Assembly: GCA_015698045.1 (NCBI GenBank)
Contig: BLAL01000304.1
Span: 248,001 to 312,000 of the forward strand
DNA from: Rhizophagus clarus
Lineage: Eukaryota; Glomeromycota; Glomeromycetes; Glomerales; Glomeraceae
Direction: 5' to 3'
Length of the DNA: 64,000 bases
The notes beneath the pieces are model-generated. The model was given only the letters and a program-made list of their open reading frames with translations. It was not told where the DNA came from and ran no database searches. Of the stretch, positions 26,201 to 38,725 are shown one piece after another. Position 1 is the first letter of the stretch; each line of letters starts with the position of its first letter. The position numbers and the translations under genes are program-made.

Positions 26201-26705
26201 ATAAACATCATACTTACCGAATACGCCTTCAGAGCGTTCAAAACGCTTTCTATTGCTTCATATAGTTCTGCACGACCTACATAATTTGGGTCAGCCTAAA
26301 AAAGTTTATTGATGTTAAAGATTAGCGAATAATAACGTTTTAACATAGCAAAAAAAGGAGATAGCAATAAAATTGGAATCATACATATTTCGAACCCAAA
26401 CTTCTAACTTCAGTTAAAGTATTAACTATCTCTTCATCCAACATTTTGCTTGCACCTCGATTTTTCTCGATAGCTTCCACCAGATACTGAAATGGAACGT
26501 AAGTTAAACATCAAACTAAACATGAAAGTGCTAGATATTACATCAAAAATACTTACGCGCATCTTGGGATCAGCTTTCAAGAATTGCTATATAGACGTAA
26601 CAAATTAAAACCTTTCGATACAAAGAAATATGCTCACTTGTTAATTTGAAAGAAACTTACCAACCCGCTTATCTTCGAACTTGAGGCTTGTTCTTGGATA
26701 TCCAT
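23228..26705 (-). CDS. SPT7: SPT7-like SAGA subunit: bromodomain plus histone fold
   Basis: Scaffold subunit of the SAGA histone acetyltransferase complex, nuclear. Fifteen exons on the minus strand join in frame to 819 residues: 26661-26705, 26557-26586, 26385-26486, 26218-26295, 26082-26142, 25883-26013, 25611-25818, 25309-25531, 25095-25245, 24857-25025, 24665-24780, 24449-24595, 24153-24366, 23953-24086, 23228-23878. The bromodomain (about residues 60-165) shows PFLKKVSAKEAPDYYK then IIKRPMDL and the Asn/Tyr region YSNCLTYNTDP. The histone fold (about 379-440) reads LQRVVVKLLQHAGFE then NILTEVAQDYLLNLGKTM, as in SPT7-type bromodomain-associated folds. The motif DDFFGLRELGLGNLSVP near residue 520 and DEFLPPKQR at about 604 are also SPT7-like. 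The tail (about 630-740) is almost pure K/E/R/A and would form a long charged helix. It is shorter than yeast Spt7 (about 1330 residues). A TCACGTGA site lies 174 bp upstream. Confidence 0.92.
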
Positions 26706-26878
26706 ATTTTCTATATCTCCTTTAGTTATGTATCGAGAAATTTTGTGAAAACGCTTTGAAATCGGAAGTAATTTTTATTAATAACGTAAAGTTTTCCATT
26801 CAATTCTATCCACTGAAGTATTATTATTAAATTAATTACTTAGAAATTCTTCGTACATATTAATATTAGTATTTTCAC

Positions 26879-26886
26879 TCACGTGA
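26879..26886. promoter_or_regulatory. TCACGTGA palindrome upstream of SPT7
   Basis: Exact palindrome 174 bp upstream of the SPT7 start codon (26705, minus strand). One of six exact copies in the window. Confidence 0.5.
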
Positions 26887-26930
26887 CTTAAATATGAATT
26901 AAACTATATTGGCAATGATCGGTGAACAAT

Positions 26931-27169
26931 AACATAGTCAAGAGCAAAAGTTCGGTATATAGTAGAAGTTCGGTGTGTAAATTTGTTTTACAAACCGAAC
27001 TCCATAAGTTCAACCACGTGATCAAGTTCGGTATATCAAAAATTTTTTTTTATATGCTTTATTATAAATGGTAATATTGAGATTTTTAAATAATATGAAA
27101 CCGGTTTTTAAAAAAGTTCGGTAAGTCGAGAGTTCGTTATCGTAGGTTCGTTATATTGAGGTCAGACTG
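26931..27169. repeat. Probable mariner/pogo-type MITE remnant
   Basis: The right end reads GGTTCGTTATATTGAGGTC then AGACTG followed by TA, a typical end of Tc1/mariner/pogo-like elements with TA target sites. Inside are several AGTTCGGTA and ACCGAACT boxes in opposite orientations that could form hairpins, and a CACGTG at 27015-27020. The left end is not clear, so the boundaries are approximate. Confidence 0.45.
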
Positions 27170-29440
27170 TACTGCCTTTGCCTTAAATTCTTTAAATATT
27201 AAAAAGAAACAATATCACGCCAGGTCGAGTCCAGCCTTTACAGTTTATTTGCTTCTTGGAAAACAAACAACAATTTTAAATTGGTAAAAAAAGAGGTAAA
27301 TTTAAATGTTTTATTGAGAATTAAAATAAAATTTATGTGAGAATATTTGCTATTATTAATTCGTCCGGTAAAAAGAAAAATACATCGCATTCTAATATAA
27401 ATTATGATATTTCTATATTCGTCGCTAATAAAGCTTATATTTAGATAATGTTCCTTTTGTGCAATAAATATATATATATATATATACTTGATCAGTAAAT
27501 CCTATAGAACCTTTACAGGAATATCCAATCGGTATGATAGCTCAATACGCCAACACCAAAAATCAAACATTCATACAGTAATAACAAAAGTTACGGTAGA
27601 TCTGTCGTTCTAAAGGATGATGTGAACTGGTGAATAATTTTGAAACAGTGGTACCAGTACAATTTGGATTGTTATTTGTGAAGTAAAGTGCTACTTTTCG
27701 ATGAGCGATCAACTCCAATGATCACATTGTTGTCCGCTACTATTCGTGTGTTGTTCGTCATGGTTGCATTCCTCTTAATAACTGCTGAATTACTTGGATT
27801 CAAAACACTGAAATTCTTTAAATTACTTTTTAGGTTTCAAGAAATTATTGTCTTGAGCCGATTCTTACAAAAAAAAAAAAGAAAAAACGTTAAAAAACGG
27901 TTGAAACTTATCTATTGAAGACTGGTACTTGCCAAAAAAAAAAGAAAAAAAAGTTTTTTTTTTACTTGAAAACTAGTATCCGATTTCTCTACAAAAAAAG
28001 AAAAAAATAACATTAAAAAAATTTTTTTTTGAAGTTTCGAAAAATTTCAAAATTCGAAACTTTATCTAGGATTCCAGTATCCAAACCAGTTCCTGCAAAA
28101 AAAAAGTTGAATTTTTTTTCCAGGATTCAGAATAGAAGTTTGACAGGATCTGAAAATCCTCATCGAAGTGACCATGAAGACCCGTCCAAAAATAAGAAAA
28201 ATTAAACCCACCAGAGCTTTCATTCGTCTAAAAACCTGGCTTCTAAGAAAGAGAATATTTCCATCGAATTTCCCGCGCGTCCAAAGACAGAGAAACCAAC
28301 CGCCTAAAAAAAAAAGAAAAAAAATTAGTAACTGCATTTTGAATGATGGAATAAGGAAATTAAAAAAAACATCACGCTCACCGAATTCCCGCGTCGATGA
28401 GCCGAAATCCACGTCTGAAGAACCAGTCGCCTAAAAAGAAAAGAATGAAACTTAAATAGCCGTTTCGTTAAATCGAATAACACAGAAACCTAATCGTTTC
28501 GTTAAATAATTAAATTCAAAGAAATATCACTTTCTCACTTGCGTCCCCACTCACTTCACTCATTTTTTCACTCACTTTTTACTTGCTCCTTCGTAGATTT
28601 TTTCGCTAATCTCATCTCTCCCTTTTTTACCCAATTCTTTCATTTATTTTATTTCCGATCTTAAAGCCGTCTAAATAGAGAAAAATCGAAAAGTTATTGA
28701 ACGTTTTGTCAAAGAATAATTAAAAAAAAAATAACGCTAATTCTCACCTGTCCAAATATCCTGAAGAATCCGGCCGTATGCAACCCTGCGTTTTTTCTTT
28801 TTTCCTTGGCACAAGTAGGTGTACCCGAATCATCTAAAAAAGAAAGAAAACGAACCATGAGAAAATGTTCGTTAAAATAAGATAGCTAAAGAAAAAAAAA
28901 AATGATAAATGAAAAGCCTGTCGAAATTTCGTGTTCAAGAAGACTTAAGGGACTACCCAAAAATAAAAGAAAAAACGAAATGTTTCGTTAAGGAGTTTTT
29001 AAACAGAAGTACGAGAGAAGTAGGAAAGGGAAAGAATAAAGGGGAAGGATGAAGGATAAGAGAAGGATAACTGTTACGCGTAACGCCTCAAATAATATAT
29101 GATACGCGTTAATACTTTCAACAACGTCTAACTGTTGATCATTACTAATTGAGCTCGAATTTTTTTAATTTTAGTCTGAATATAGACCGAAGTGTTTAGA
29201 GCTCATAGTAAATTTTTTTCGACTGGATCTTACCTATATATATTTTTTTCGGGATCTTACCCAAAGGATAATTTAAGAATCTATCATAAACATTATAATT
29301 TCTTTAAAAAATACCGTATTCTTTACTAGATCAATTATAAGTATTATAAGTATACAAAGACAAATATTAGATAGATTTGAAATCAAAAAAGAAATCTTAG
29401 ATTTAATAAATTTTGTCGATGCTCGATAACAATTGTAGAA
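27170..29440. other. Gene-free, low-complexity region
   Basis: Holds a (TA)n run at about 27468-27486 and, from 27.85 to 28.95 kb, A-rich blocks of the type AAAAAAGAAAAAA separated by degenerate similar segments. Two frames over 28062-28434 on opposite strands are artefacts of this composition (basic K/R-rich on one strand). Nothing coding is supported. Confidence 0.5.
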
Positions 29441-30240
29441 TTATTATCATAAATTCAGAAAAATAAAAAAAAAAAGTGTTAAGATGGAAATATACATAGC
29501 AAAAAGAAAAATAGATTTCAAATTAATTATAATATCACAAATATAACACAAAATTTAATTGAAATAGAAGAAAACTCTAGACTTTACAATCAATGTTTTA
29601 TAGAAGACTTAGTAGATAATACTATTATGTTGTATGTAGGACCAATCGAAAACATCGTTTTTACAATTTTCACGGAATATAAATTAGCTAAAGATAAAAT
29701 ATATAAATGTCAATGTTATTTATTATGTGGAAATTATTATGTTTAGAAGATTTTGAAAACTTCTATCATATATGGAGCTGTGAAGAAAATACTAAAGCTA
29801 ATATTATTAATCATACTATTGAATACAAACGAAATTATTATCAATTTATAATCTCGCATACGTATGGGAATTTAGTTATAATATATTATAGTATTTATTA
29901 ACATAATTAAAGGAATTATTCTGATAACTCGATAACTCTACATACATATATTAATAAATACGTAATATCTTTAAAACACTAAAAATATTATTAAATACAT
30001 ACAATAAATTAGTTGATAATGTACACGAATTATTGATTCATCGTTATAATAGAATAATGGAGTAATAATAACCTTAGAAATAGTTTTATTTCAATAGTAA
30101 TATTCATAATTTTAATTCGTTAGAAGTATTAGAATTAAATATTAATTTTGGTTATGATATTATGGATTACTATATATTATATCGTATAAGTTAGTTCGCT
30201 CGTCGATAATTATGGAATAGAATAGTACAAGTGTCTAATT
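29441..30240 (+). pseudogene. Decayed ORF region with cysteine-containing fragment
   Basis: Codon-like AT-rich sequence broken by stops and frameshifts. A 64-codon frame at 29707-29901 contains LEDFENFYHIWSCEENTKA, and the adjacent frame near 29710-29745 reads CQCYLLCGNYYV, suggesting a once-continuous Cys-rich protein interrupted by a frameshift. The family is not recognised. No start, splice or promoter pattern supports a living gene. Confidence 0.3.
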
Positions 30241-30303
30241 GAAAAATTAGTTTAGGCGGTAAAAAATTTTAACTTTTCTTTTTGAGGGGTGTGGTGATAG
30301 GTA

Positions 30304-30876
30304 CAGTCGCCGCTTGCTATAATGAACCTGTTTGTACCGAAAACTCCTTGTATTTCAGCGAAATCACTTAATAATTGCGCTATACTGTATACCGCATCCG
30401 AACTTATTTTAACCAGAACGGTAAGATCGGAAACATGTAGTGTAGGGTCAACCAACTGTGTGTAGTGTATGGTGATATTTAGCGGTGTGTAACATATACA
30501 TTATTGCAAAAACGTATAAGGGTGTGAAATATACTCAGGTGATAAATAACATCATGGCCCGCGTTATTATAATTTTGGCCAGTTTAACTTATATATCACA
30601 TGTATATGGTGTCACATAGGGTGTCGTACACTACACAACACCACCACCCTACACCACACATTTCCGTATCACTCGCCTAAGAATATTCAGCTACATAACT
30701 GCTAACATACTTTTTTTTTTTTTTTTTTTTAATATAAAAGATGGATTTTACAGTGTTATAGTACGTCATGCAATCATCCGAATTTTAAAATATTATATGC
30801 TGCTATTTGTTGTCAGTTCGGCATATAACATAAATATTATATATCGAATTAGGTTCGTTATAATCAGTGGCGACTT
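30304..30876. mobile_element. Mariner-like non-autonomous element with terminal inverted repeats
   Basis: The left end at 30304 (CAGTCGCCGCTTGCTATAAT then GAACCT) and the inverted right end at 30876 (AAGTCGCCACTGATTATAAC then GAACCT) match at 20 of 26 positions. Both are flanked by the dinucleotide TA (30302-30303 and 30877-30878), the target site duplication expected for Tc1/mariner elements. No transposase is encoded in the 573 bp, so it is a MITE-type element. The frames inside are not considered genes. Confidence 0.65.
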
Positions 30877-32364
30877 TATTTGTGTTATCGGTCATGTCAA
30901 TTATAATCACGCTATAATAAGATCCTTAGGAGGACCTCACCTGATCCGATTCGAAATTTTTGAGGAGCCGCTGATTCGAGAGATAACTTAAATTTTCTGA
31001 GCTCCACGAAGTACCTTTCTATGCTTTAGATTAAATGTGCCCGTTTTCTTGTGAGCACTTCTTCGGTCAATACCATTGGAATCAATGCCCAAGATTCTTA
31101 TATTATTTTGTAAGAATTCAGTAATAGCCTTAGGTTCGATAGTTCTTCCATGGCACAGATTATCGTTGTTTAATAATTGGCTGGTGTTTCTCGATCCATG
31201 ATCAATCAATTATCGTTTTTTCATTTTTATTTTTTTCACGATCAATCATTATGAATTGTGATTGGCTGAGATAGGAAACAGCTATGTTATTCGATAAAAT
31301 AAGTATATCACCATACCTGATATGTTTCGAATCAATTGACAATCCCCCTATCAAATATTGCACGTAGCAGAACATTTCCTTTCAGGGAATACATTTCCGT
31401 CCACGTAAGTTCTTATTGGATAGTATTGTATACAAATTAGTTTACTAAAAAATAAACGTAGTATATATTTAGTCACATGAAAAAGCTTCGTTGTTATCTA
31501 AAATATAGAATTACGGGATTCCATCATTGCTCTTGAATTTCCTATTCGTATGCTATGATAACTTATTTGCACTGAATTGGTTGGCTTGTTGTGAACTTAT
31601 GTTGACCTCGGCTTTCTTGTTTTAGGAGAGCCTTATAAGCAGGAATACGGGATACGAAGCAAACAATAACGGGATTTTATTTTTAAATATATTGTATTTT
31701 ATGCTCCTTATTATCTATGATGTATCGCTACTAAAAAAAAGATAATCGAAATTATGCTTCAGGAAAATGATTTTAATTTGTGTCGCACAAACCCATTTGT
31801 ATGCTTTATAATTTTTCCGAATGGTTAGTAGACTGTATATATTCTACATCTTAATCTTTACATATTGAAATAAACTGATATGTATGAATTTCCATTCATA
31901 TGATTGATTAAATTGACGACCAACTCATAGAAATCATTATATATATATATATATATGTTTATATTATTTCAATAATTTTTTAATTTCATTTTTAATTTTA
32001 AAGTGTGTTTTTCGCTTCCCTTAAAAATTTACATTATGAACCGTTGGCGTAAATCGTTACGGTGATTTAGAAGAGATTGGGTTATTTAATTATTTAGAAA
32101 ATATCTCAAATATAGGATAAAAAGGAATAAATTGGTTATGAACAAGTTTTCTGTAATTAGTGAGTTCGCTAATTAATTTTTGCTTAGAAGAAGAGAAATA
32201 TGCTATAAACGCTATAAAACGAGTCAACAAATTTAACCAGCGACTTGATATGAAAAGACATTTCTTTAGCATTTCTTTTATAGGTATTTCCCTCGGTTTT
32301 CTGCTAACTCATTTTGTGAGCGACCTTGACTGAATAGAAGTTTTCAGGTGAGGAGTCATAATAC
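30877..32364. other. Intergenic; one 73-codon minus-strand frame of unknown status
   Basis: The minus-strand frame at 30988-31209 encodes a polar sequence with LCHGRTIEPKAITEFL and RILGIDSNGIDRR; it looks protein-like but has no recognised domain and no splice partner, so it may be a transposon or gene fragment. A (TA)n run lies at about 31938-31957. The rest is featureless AT-rich DNA leading to the vigilin promoter. Confidence 0.4.
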
Positions 32365-32372
32365 TCACGTGA
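32365..32372. promoter_or_regulatory. TCACGTGA palindrome upstream of vigilin
   Basis: Exact palindrome 413 bp upstream of the vigilin ATG at 32778. One of six exact copies in the window. Confidence 0.45.
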
Positions 32373-32777
32373 TACAAAGGCACAGTATTCCAGTGGTTTA
32401 TTACACAGAGTTTGTGGATCTTCAGATCTTTAAAGTTGCGCCTCATTTAGTCTTAGTTACTTTGGTTTTCGATTTTAATTGGGTAATTAAAGTCACATGT
32501 GGATAGATGTGGATCCAAAATAAAAATTTCCCAAGAACTTATCAGATTCTCAAAGTCAACTCAAAAAATAACTGGTAAGTGTATTCTCATCATCTCTGTA
32601 GTAATTACCAATGTGTAATAGTTTCTTAAGGAGTCTAAACAATTGAAGGATTTATCTTCTGGATCAACTTTAACCTGCAACGCTGGCTTCGGAAAACAAG
32701 CCACTCCCTCCTCACCTCTGAATATCTCAACTGGTCGCCGGACAACGGATCAAACCCGAAACTGACTCTATTTCACA

Positions 32778-35700
32778 ATGTCTGAACATATTATTGCCAT
32801 TAACGCTTCAGAAGCTCAAGAGACAATTACTTCTCAGAAACTCTTAAAAGTTCATGAGGAACAAGAAACAAATGCTCAAAAAGATGTCACTAAAAGCGAA
32901 CAACCGACTACAGCCGAACATATCGATTCAATTTCTGCGTTATACGAAACAAATTTTCCTTCTTTATCAGCATCATCTGTTCCTGCTACAAGAACCTCTT
33001 TAGTATGGGGTGCTAAGTCTGGTGCTGCTGCTGTTCGTTCAGGAATGACTTTGAGCTCTGTTAGTGAAAACCGAAAATCTGCAACTAGTGAAGCAATGGC
33101 ACCTGTGGCGATGTCTCATCGTCAACAAAATCCTGTAGTTAAAAAACCAATTATTGTAACAGAACTTCTTGAATTGCCTGCTTCTCAACAGTTGCAAAAG
33201 AAAGAATTCGGTAATAAAACTACAACCGTTGACGTTGTCAAGCGCGTAAAAGATAGGACTAATACTCATATCGAAGTTTCGACAGGACAAAGAACTGGTA
33301 ACACAACTTTCTTAATCAAAGGAAAACATGAGGATGTCATGAGAGCCAAGCGTGATTTGTTAGATAATTTAGCCGTTAAAGTTAGTATCTTTCTAGTATT
33401 GTAAGAATTTCAGAATGTGCTATATTTCAAAGGTTTATGGGATATTTAATCAATATTGCAATATTTGTATAGAGTGAAGAAGTTATTCAGATCCCAATTT
33501 CTGCTCGTCGTCATATTCTTGGATTGCGTGGTATAACTTTACAATCGATTACAAATGAAACTGGTACTAGAATTCAACTTCCACCTCGTCAAGAAAATCA
33601 TAATGAAGAAAAATCTGAACTTGATTATGATGAGGATGAAGAAATGATGGACGTTAAAATAGAAGGTGATGCAAAAGGTATTAGCTTAGCAAAAGAAAAA
33701 ATCGAAGCCATCGTAAATAACAGGGTAAATATTTAGTTTAAGAAATAATTCGGTTTATATTATTATTCATATTAATTTTTTACTTTTTAATAGGTAACCA
33801 CGCGAGTTCATAAGATTACTCATATTGAGCACCAGTATTATCCACTTATTTCGGGTGCCCATAATGCACGCATTATTCAAATTAGCAACGAAACTGATGC
33901 CAAAATCTACATTCCGCCTTTTCTTTCTACGGAATCAGCTGAAGGTTACGAATGTTCTTCCAAAGATGCAATTATTATTTCTGGCGAGAAAGATGCTGTT
34001 AAGAAAGCGTTGGATAAAATTGAAGAAATCTATGAAGGATTGGTAGGATATTGTTATTGTTCACTATTTTTAAAGTTTATAGGAAATTATCTTGATAATT
34101 TTTTTATTTTATTGCTAATTAGAAAAGTAATACTACCACACTTGATGTTGTCATTCCAAAGCCTCAGCATAAATATCTAATGGGTCCAAAGGGATCTAAT
34201 CTTCAGGAAATCCTTGAAAAAACCGGTTGTTCTTTAGAACTCGCACCGCTGTCTAATCCTTCTGAAAAAGTTACGATTCGAGGATCGCAAACTCAGCTTG
34301 TTGTAGCGCTTCAATTTGTGATGGAGAAGGCCAACTCAATTAAAGTCAAAACATTGGACATTACCAATCTTCATAAAACTGATCAACCCTTGGAACATGC
34401 CAAAAATATATTAAAGTATTTGTGGAACAGAAATAAGTTAAAAAAGATTGAAAGTGACACGGGGATCCAAATTACTGTGCCAAAAGGACCAGCTTTGGAA
34501 AAAGCTGTTGTTTTAGAATTTGTTGGTAAGATACTTGAAGATGTAGAAAATACGCGAAAAGAAGTTAGTGAAATAGTGAGAGGTTTAGTAAGTGTTATTC
34601 ACTATAAACATAAAATTTTATTTTTTGTTTGTTTTCTATTAATCACATATTGTATTGAATTACAAAGTATGATGATTAGGATTATTTGAATTTAGTCAGT
34701 TTATTATTTTACTCTCTATAGTCTCCAAACTACTTCGCCATTGCGACTATTGAACCTCATTTGCATCGACATATAATTGGTCGCAAAGGACAAAATCTCC
34801 AACGAGTTAAAGATACATATGGTGTTGAGATTATTGTCCCCGACGAAAAAGACGAAAGTCCGGATATATTGATTGTATTTGAAGGAAAAGAAGGTGAAGA
34901 AATTCCTTCTGATAAGAAAAAAAAAGAAACATATATCAAAGATGTTTTAGAAAAGGCTAAAACTGAATTGATCAAAGCAGGACAGGACGCTGTAAGTATA
35001 AATATGCACTTGTCACTTTTATTCACTTTTATTGATCGTATTAATGGAAATTTCACTTTTCAGTCTGATTTTGCTACACAAACTCTCACCATTCCAGTAC
35101 GTTTCCATCGATATATTATTGGGCCAAAAGGTAACACACTTAATAGCATTACCGGAGGAAATGATGCACCTGTTTCTGTTAAATTTGGTTCTTCTCGAAC
35201 TGGTGCAGCAGAACGTTCTGCTAATGCTGAAGGTAAAAAGCTCGTCAACGTGCCAATTTCTGATGATATTGTCATAATTAAGGGCCCAACTGATGAAGTT
35301 GAGAGAGTTGTGAATGAAATTAAAAATGTAGTCGATAATGCTAAACATATTGAGGTAATAATTTTTCATTAATTTTGAATTAATGAGATATGTATTTTCA
35401 TTTTTGGCTTATATTCTTAATTATGTTAGGTCATGAATTCTTATACGGAGGAATTTACCTTTCCTGCACAGTATTCTGCCCATGTAATTGGTAAAGGTGG
35501 TGCACATGTGAATCGCTTAAAAGAAAGTTTAAATGTTAAAATTGATATTGAAGGTGGTGCCAAAGGAGAAGAGAAGAAAATTAATCCGGGTGAAAATGTT
35601 AAAGTTACAATTATGGGAATGAAGAGTAATGTAGAAAAAGCAAAGGAAAAAATTTTAGATTTAATAGATAAATTGCAGGATGCTACTATAGTTCATTTAA

Positions 35701-37328
35701 AGGTTCCTGCCGAATACCATAAGTCATTGATTGGTGTAGGGGGTCGGTATGTAAAGCGTCTCGAAGAAAAATATGGAGTACACATTCGTTTTCCGAAAAC
35801 CAACCAAGCTAATGGAGAAGGCGAAGAAGACACTTATGGTCAAAAACCCGATGAAGTTATTATAAAAGGCGGGAAGAAAGGAGTAAATGATGCAAAAACA
35901 GAATTACTGGAATTACTGGATTATGAAATGGATCATGACCACTCTCTTAATTTCAAAATACCTGCTAAATATCTTCCACATATTGTTGGTAAAAATGGTT
36001 CTAGAATCACAGAAATTAAATTTGATACCTTTACACGTATTGAACTAGGTCGACCAGAAATTTTGGATGATGGTTCGGAACAAGAAGTTGCTAACGTCAT
36101 TATTCATGGAACAAAGTCTGATATTTGTAATGCTCAAGAAAAAATTCTCAATATCGTAAAGGAACTTGAAAACCAGATTACTATTACTATACACATAGAT
36201 CCTCAACATCATAAATATTTAATTGGCCCAGGTGGAAGTCGTATTCGTGAAACTGTTGCAAATGTAAGCGGGTCGGAGGAAAAAAGTAATCAAGCCGGTG
36301 TTGTAAAGTTTCCTCGTCCTGGTGATAACAGTGATGAAGTGATCCTTAAAGGAGATAAAGAACTTGTTGAAAAAGTAAAACTTGAGTTGGAAAGGTTAGT
36401 TGAAGAACAAAATAACCTAAAAGTTGGTATAGTTCAAATTCCACGTGCTCAGCACCCAATAATCATCGGTCGAAATGCCAATCAACTTAAAGAAATTCAA
36501 TCTCGCTTTAATGTTGAAATTCAATTCCCCGGTTCAAGATCGTATCATGAGACTCCTACTGCGGAAAATTTAAATGAAGAAATCGAAAATATTGAGGAAG
36601 CAGTAAAGATTATTGGCAAAGCAGAAAATATTGAAGCTGCTAAAGCCGATATTTTATCTAGGATTAGGTATGTTCATACTGTGAATATACCACGTAAATT
36701 TCACTGTGCTGTTTTCGCAAATGGTGTCACTATTCGAAAACTGAAAAGTGAATTTCATGTCATTGTTGATCATGGTGAAGAAATACCACCTGAAAAAAAT
36801 GATTTGCAGTTTAGAAAACTTAATGGGGATGAAGCCTCAATAAAGGAAAATGATGTTGACAATGAAAGTTCTCAAATAAAGGGAGATTATGAAATCTTTG
36901 AAAATTATGGCGAAGAGGTTGGTGATATTCCCTGGAATTTGAAAGGGGAGAAATCGCAAGTCGAAAAAGCTGAAATATATCTTAGAGAATTATTAGAAGA
37001 AGCGGTAGGACATAATTTTTCTTCTAATGTGAATGTTACGTTTTAATTTTCTTCGACGTTTCAAATATAAACGCATATTTTGTTTTTATAACAGAGTAAC
37101 TTCACTCATACGGGACATATTACTATCCCTCAACAATATCATCGCCATATTATTGGCCGAGGTGGTGCAACTATTACTCGTATTCGCACTGAAAGTGGAT
37201 GCAAAATAGATGTACCTAAAAGCAAAGGTGACGATATTGTGATCGTGACTGGATCACAAAGAGGAATTGACGAAGCGTACTGGTTATTGAATGATGTTGT
37301 GGAACGAGCTGATAAGAATATTCATTAA
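32778..37328 (+). CDS. SCP160: Vigilin / Scp160-type multi-KH RNA-binding protein
   Basis: Binds RNA on ER-associated ribosomes in known relatives. Eight exons, 32778-33380, 33473-33724, 33794-34042, 34123-34587, 34722-34991, 35064-35354, 35430-37004 and 37095-37328, all with phase-0 GT...AG junctions, give 1312 residues, the usual vigilin length. About fourteen KH domains can be counted. Clear GxxG loops include IGRKGQN, IGPKGNT, IGKGGAH, IGVGGRY, VGKNGSR, IGPGGSR and IGRGGAT, while several copies are eroded (for example LGLRGIT, IGRNANQ and FANGVT). The N-terminal 120 residues are low complexity and probably disordered, with an LYETNFPSL motif. Most early exons hold one KH domain each, whereas exon 7 holds about six, suggesting intron loss or recent duplication there. 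A TCACGTGA site lies 413 bp upstream. Confidence 0.95.
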
Positions 37329-37650
37329 ATTATTGAGAAAAAAAAAAAATGATTAATGTTTACCCAAACATTTATCAAATGTGCAAAGTTAGTATCAATG
37401 TAATATTTATTCTTTATTTATTTTTGTTATTTAAATAAAATTATTATAGAAAAATAATAGATTATTGTTCTGCATTATAATAAAATAAATTTAATATCAA
37501 TATGTCATGAAATATAGAAGTGTTATCTACATAATGTTAGTGCAAAGTTTATATTTTAATTTATGTGTATTCACTCATGACTTAAATTAATAGATCTCGT
37601 AATTTTTTTATATGTATATTTTTGATTCTTTTTCTTTATGTATAAAATAT
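37329..37650. other. Convergent spacer between vigilin and the G-patch gene
   Basis: AT-rich spacer of 322 bp with AATAAA signals on the plus strand (about 37433 and 37481) and oppositely oriented 3' ends. No gene. Confidence 0.6.
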
Positions 37651-38619
37651 TTATCTGTTCATATAAGCGAGAATTCTAGCCCTATCTCTACGATCTTTTT
37701 CATATTGTGCTGCTGTTTGTTTTGCATTCAATCTTTTTAATTTCATCTAAATTAATATCATTAAATAATTAGTATTTCTTTTTTAAATTGCGAAAGTAAG
37801 TTGTAAACGCATACCTTTGGAAGCCGTTTAGTTTTTTTTACTCCAATACCAAATCTGTCATTTTTTAATCTTGTTGATATCGGATGTCTTTTACCTTGTT
37901 CATTAATACCAAGTCCTTTTTCGTAACACCATCCTTGATCACGTAACATCCTAAATCCTACATTAGTCTACAAATATTTGTATAGTTAGTAGAGTAGTGA
38001 ATTAAAGTAGTATTCAATAATTGTATAGAAATTAATTATTTACTTCATTTAATGTTAACGGATCTGGTATTGTCCGATCATCAAAGCTTTTTGATACAAG
38101 ATGTGCTACGCCATGAGTATGATCTTGATATATACGCTTTTCTACCCAAACTTCGCAATCTGCACACCATATTTTATTATCATCTGAATTAAATTTTCCT
38201 TCGAATTCATTATTCTCTATTATTTTTGTTGTATCCTCAATGGATTCGACGTGCTTGATGTCTTCCTCATCACTGTCGTTATATTCTAATAACTTTGCCA
38301 TGCTATTAGAAAATTCATTATTAGTACTACCAAAATTCGATTGTGAATAACGATTTTCTATAATACTATCCTTTGTTATAGTTTTATTATTTATTATTCC
38401 TTGTTGTTTCTTATTAGTAATGTTTGTTTTATTTTTTCGTACTTTTTCCTTTTTTGTTGGTGGAAGCGAAATAACACTTTGATAAAATTTCGTTATACTA
38501 CTTGCTAATTTCTCTTTATCTTCCTCTTTTGGGTGTTCACTTGTCACGGTTCTCAAAGAATTTGAGGGTACAAACGAGATTGGAATTCTTAATAAGGAAT
38601 ATGGTATTTTATCAGTCAT
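37651..38619 (-). CDS. G-patch protein with a C2H2 (U1/Jaz-type) zinc finger
   Basis: Three minus-strand exons, 38044-38619 (or 38697), 37815-37967 and 37651-37746, join in frame. The zinc finger CADC...H...H has the spacing C-x2-C-x11-H-x5-H typical of U1/Jaz RNA-binding fingers. It is followed by a G-patch across exons 1-2 (NVGFRMLRDQGWCYEKGLG then GKRHPISTRLKNDRFGIG) and a basic tail. The order resembles the C-terminal part of GPANK1-like proteins; a role in RNA processing is expected from the domains but not shown. I prefer the start at 38619 (MTDKIPYSLL; A at -3), giving 274 residues. The longer start at 38697 has a poor context and would leave only 28 bp to the divergent CFD1 gene. Confidence 0.82.
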
Positions 38620-38725
38620 TTTCAAAGGCTGGTTAACTCTACTGATCTGTATATTTATAATTTTCTTATCATGTGATTTGCCTATTAATAATCGCATCGA
38701 CTAATGATCAGTTGAATTTTTTCTG
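38620..38725. promoter_or_regulatory. Compact divergent promoter of the G-patch gene and CFD1
   Basis: Only about 106 bp separate the preferred start codons of the two divergent genes, so the promoters and 5' leaders must overlap. No clear TATA box is seen. Confidence 0.5.

Noticed and set aside
26931..26960. Left inverted-repeat partner for the mariner-like end at 27169
   Set aside because: The best candidate sequence does not match the right end convincingly, so a complete element was not called there.
28062..28434. Overlapping ORFs on opposite strands
   Set aside because: A-rich low-complexity DNA yields long frames by chance; no domain and no splice logic.
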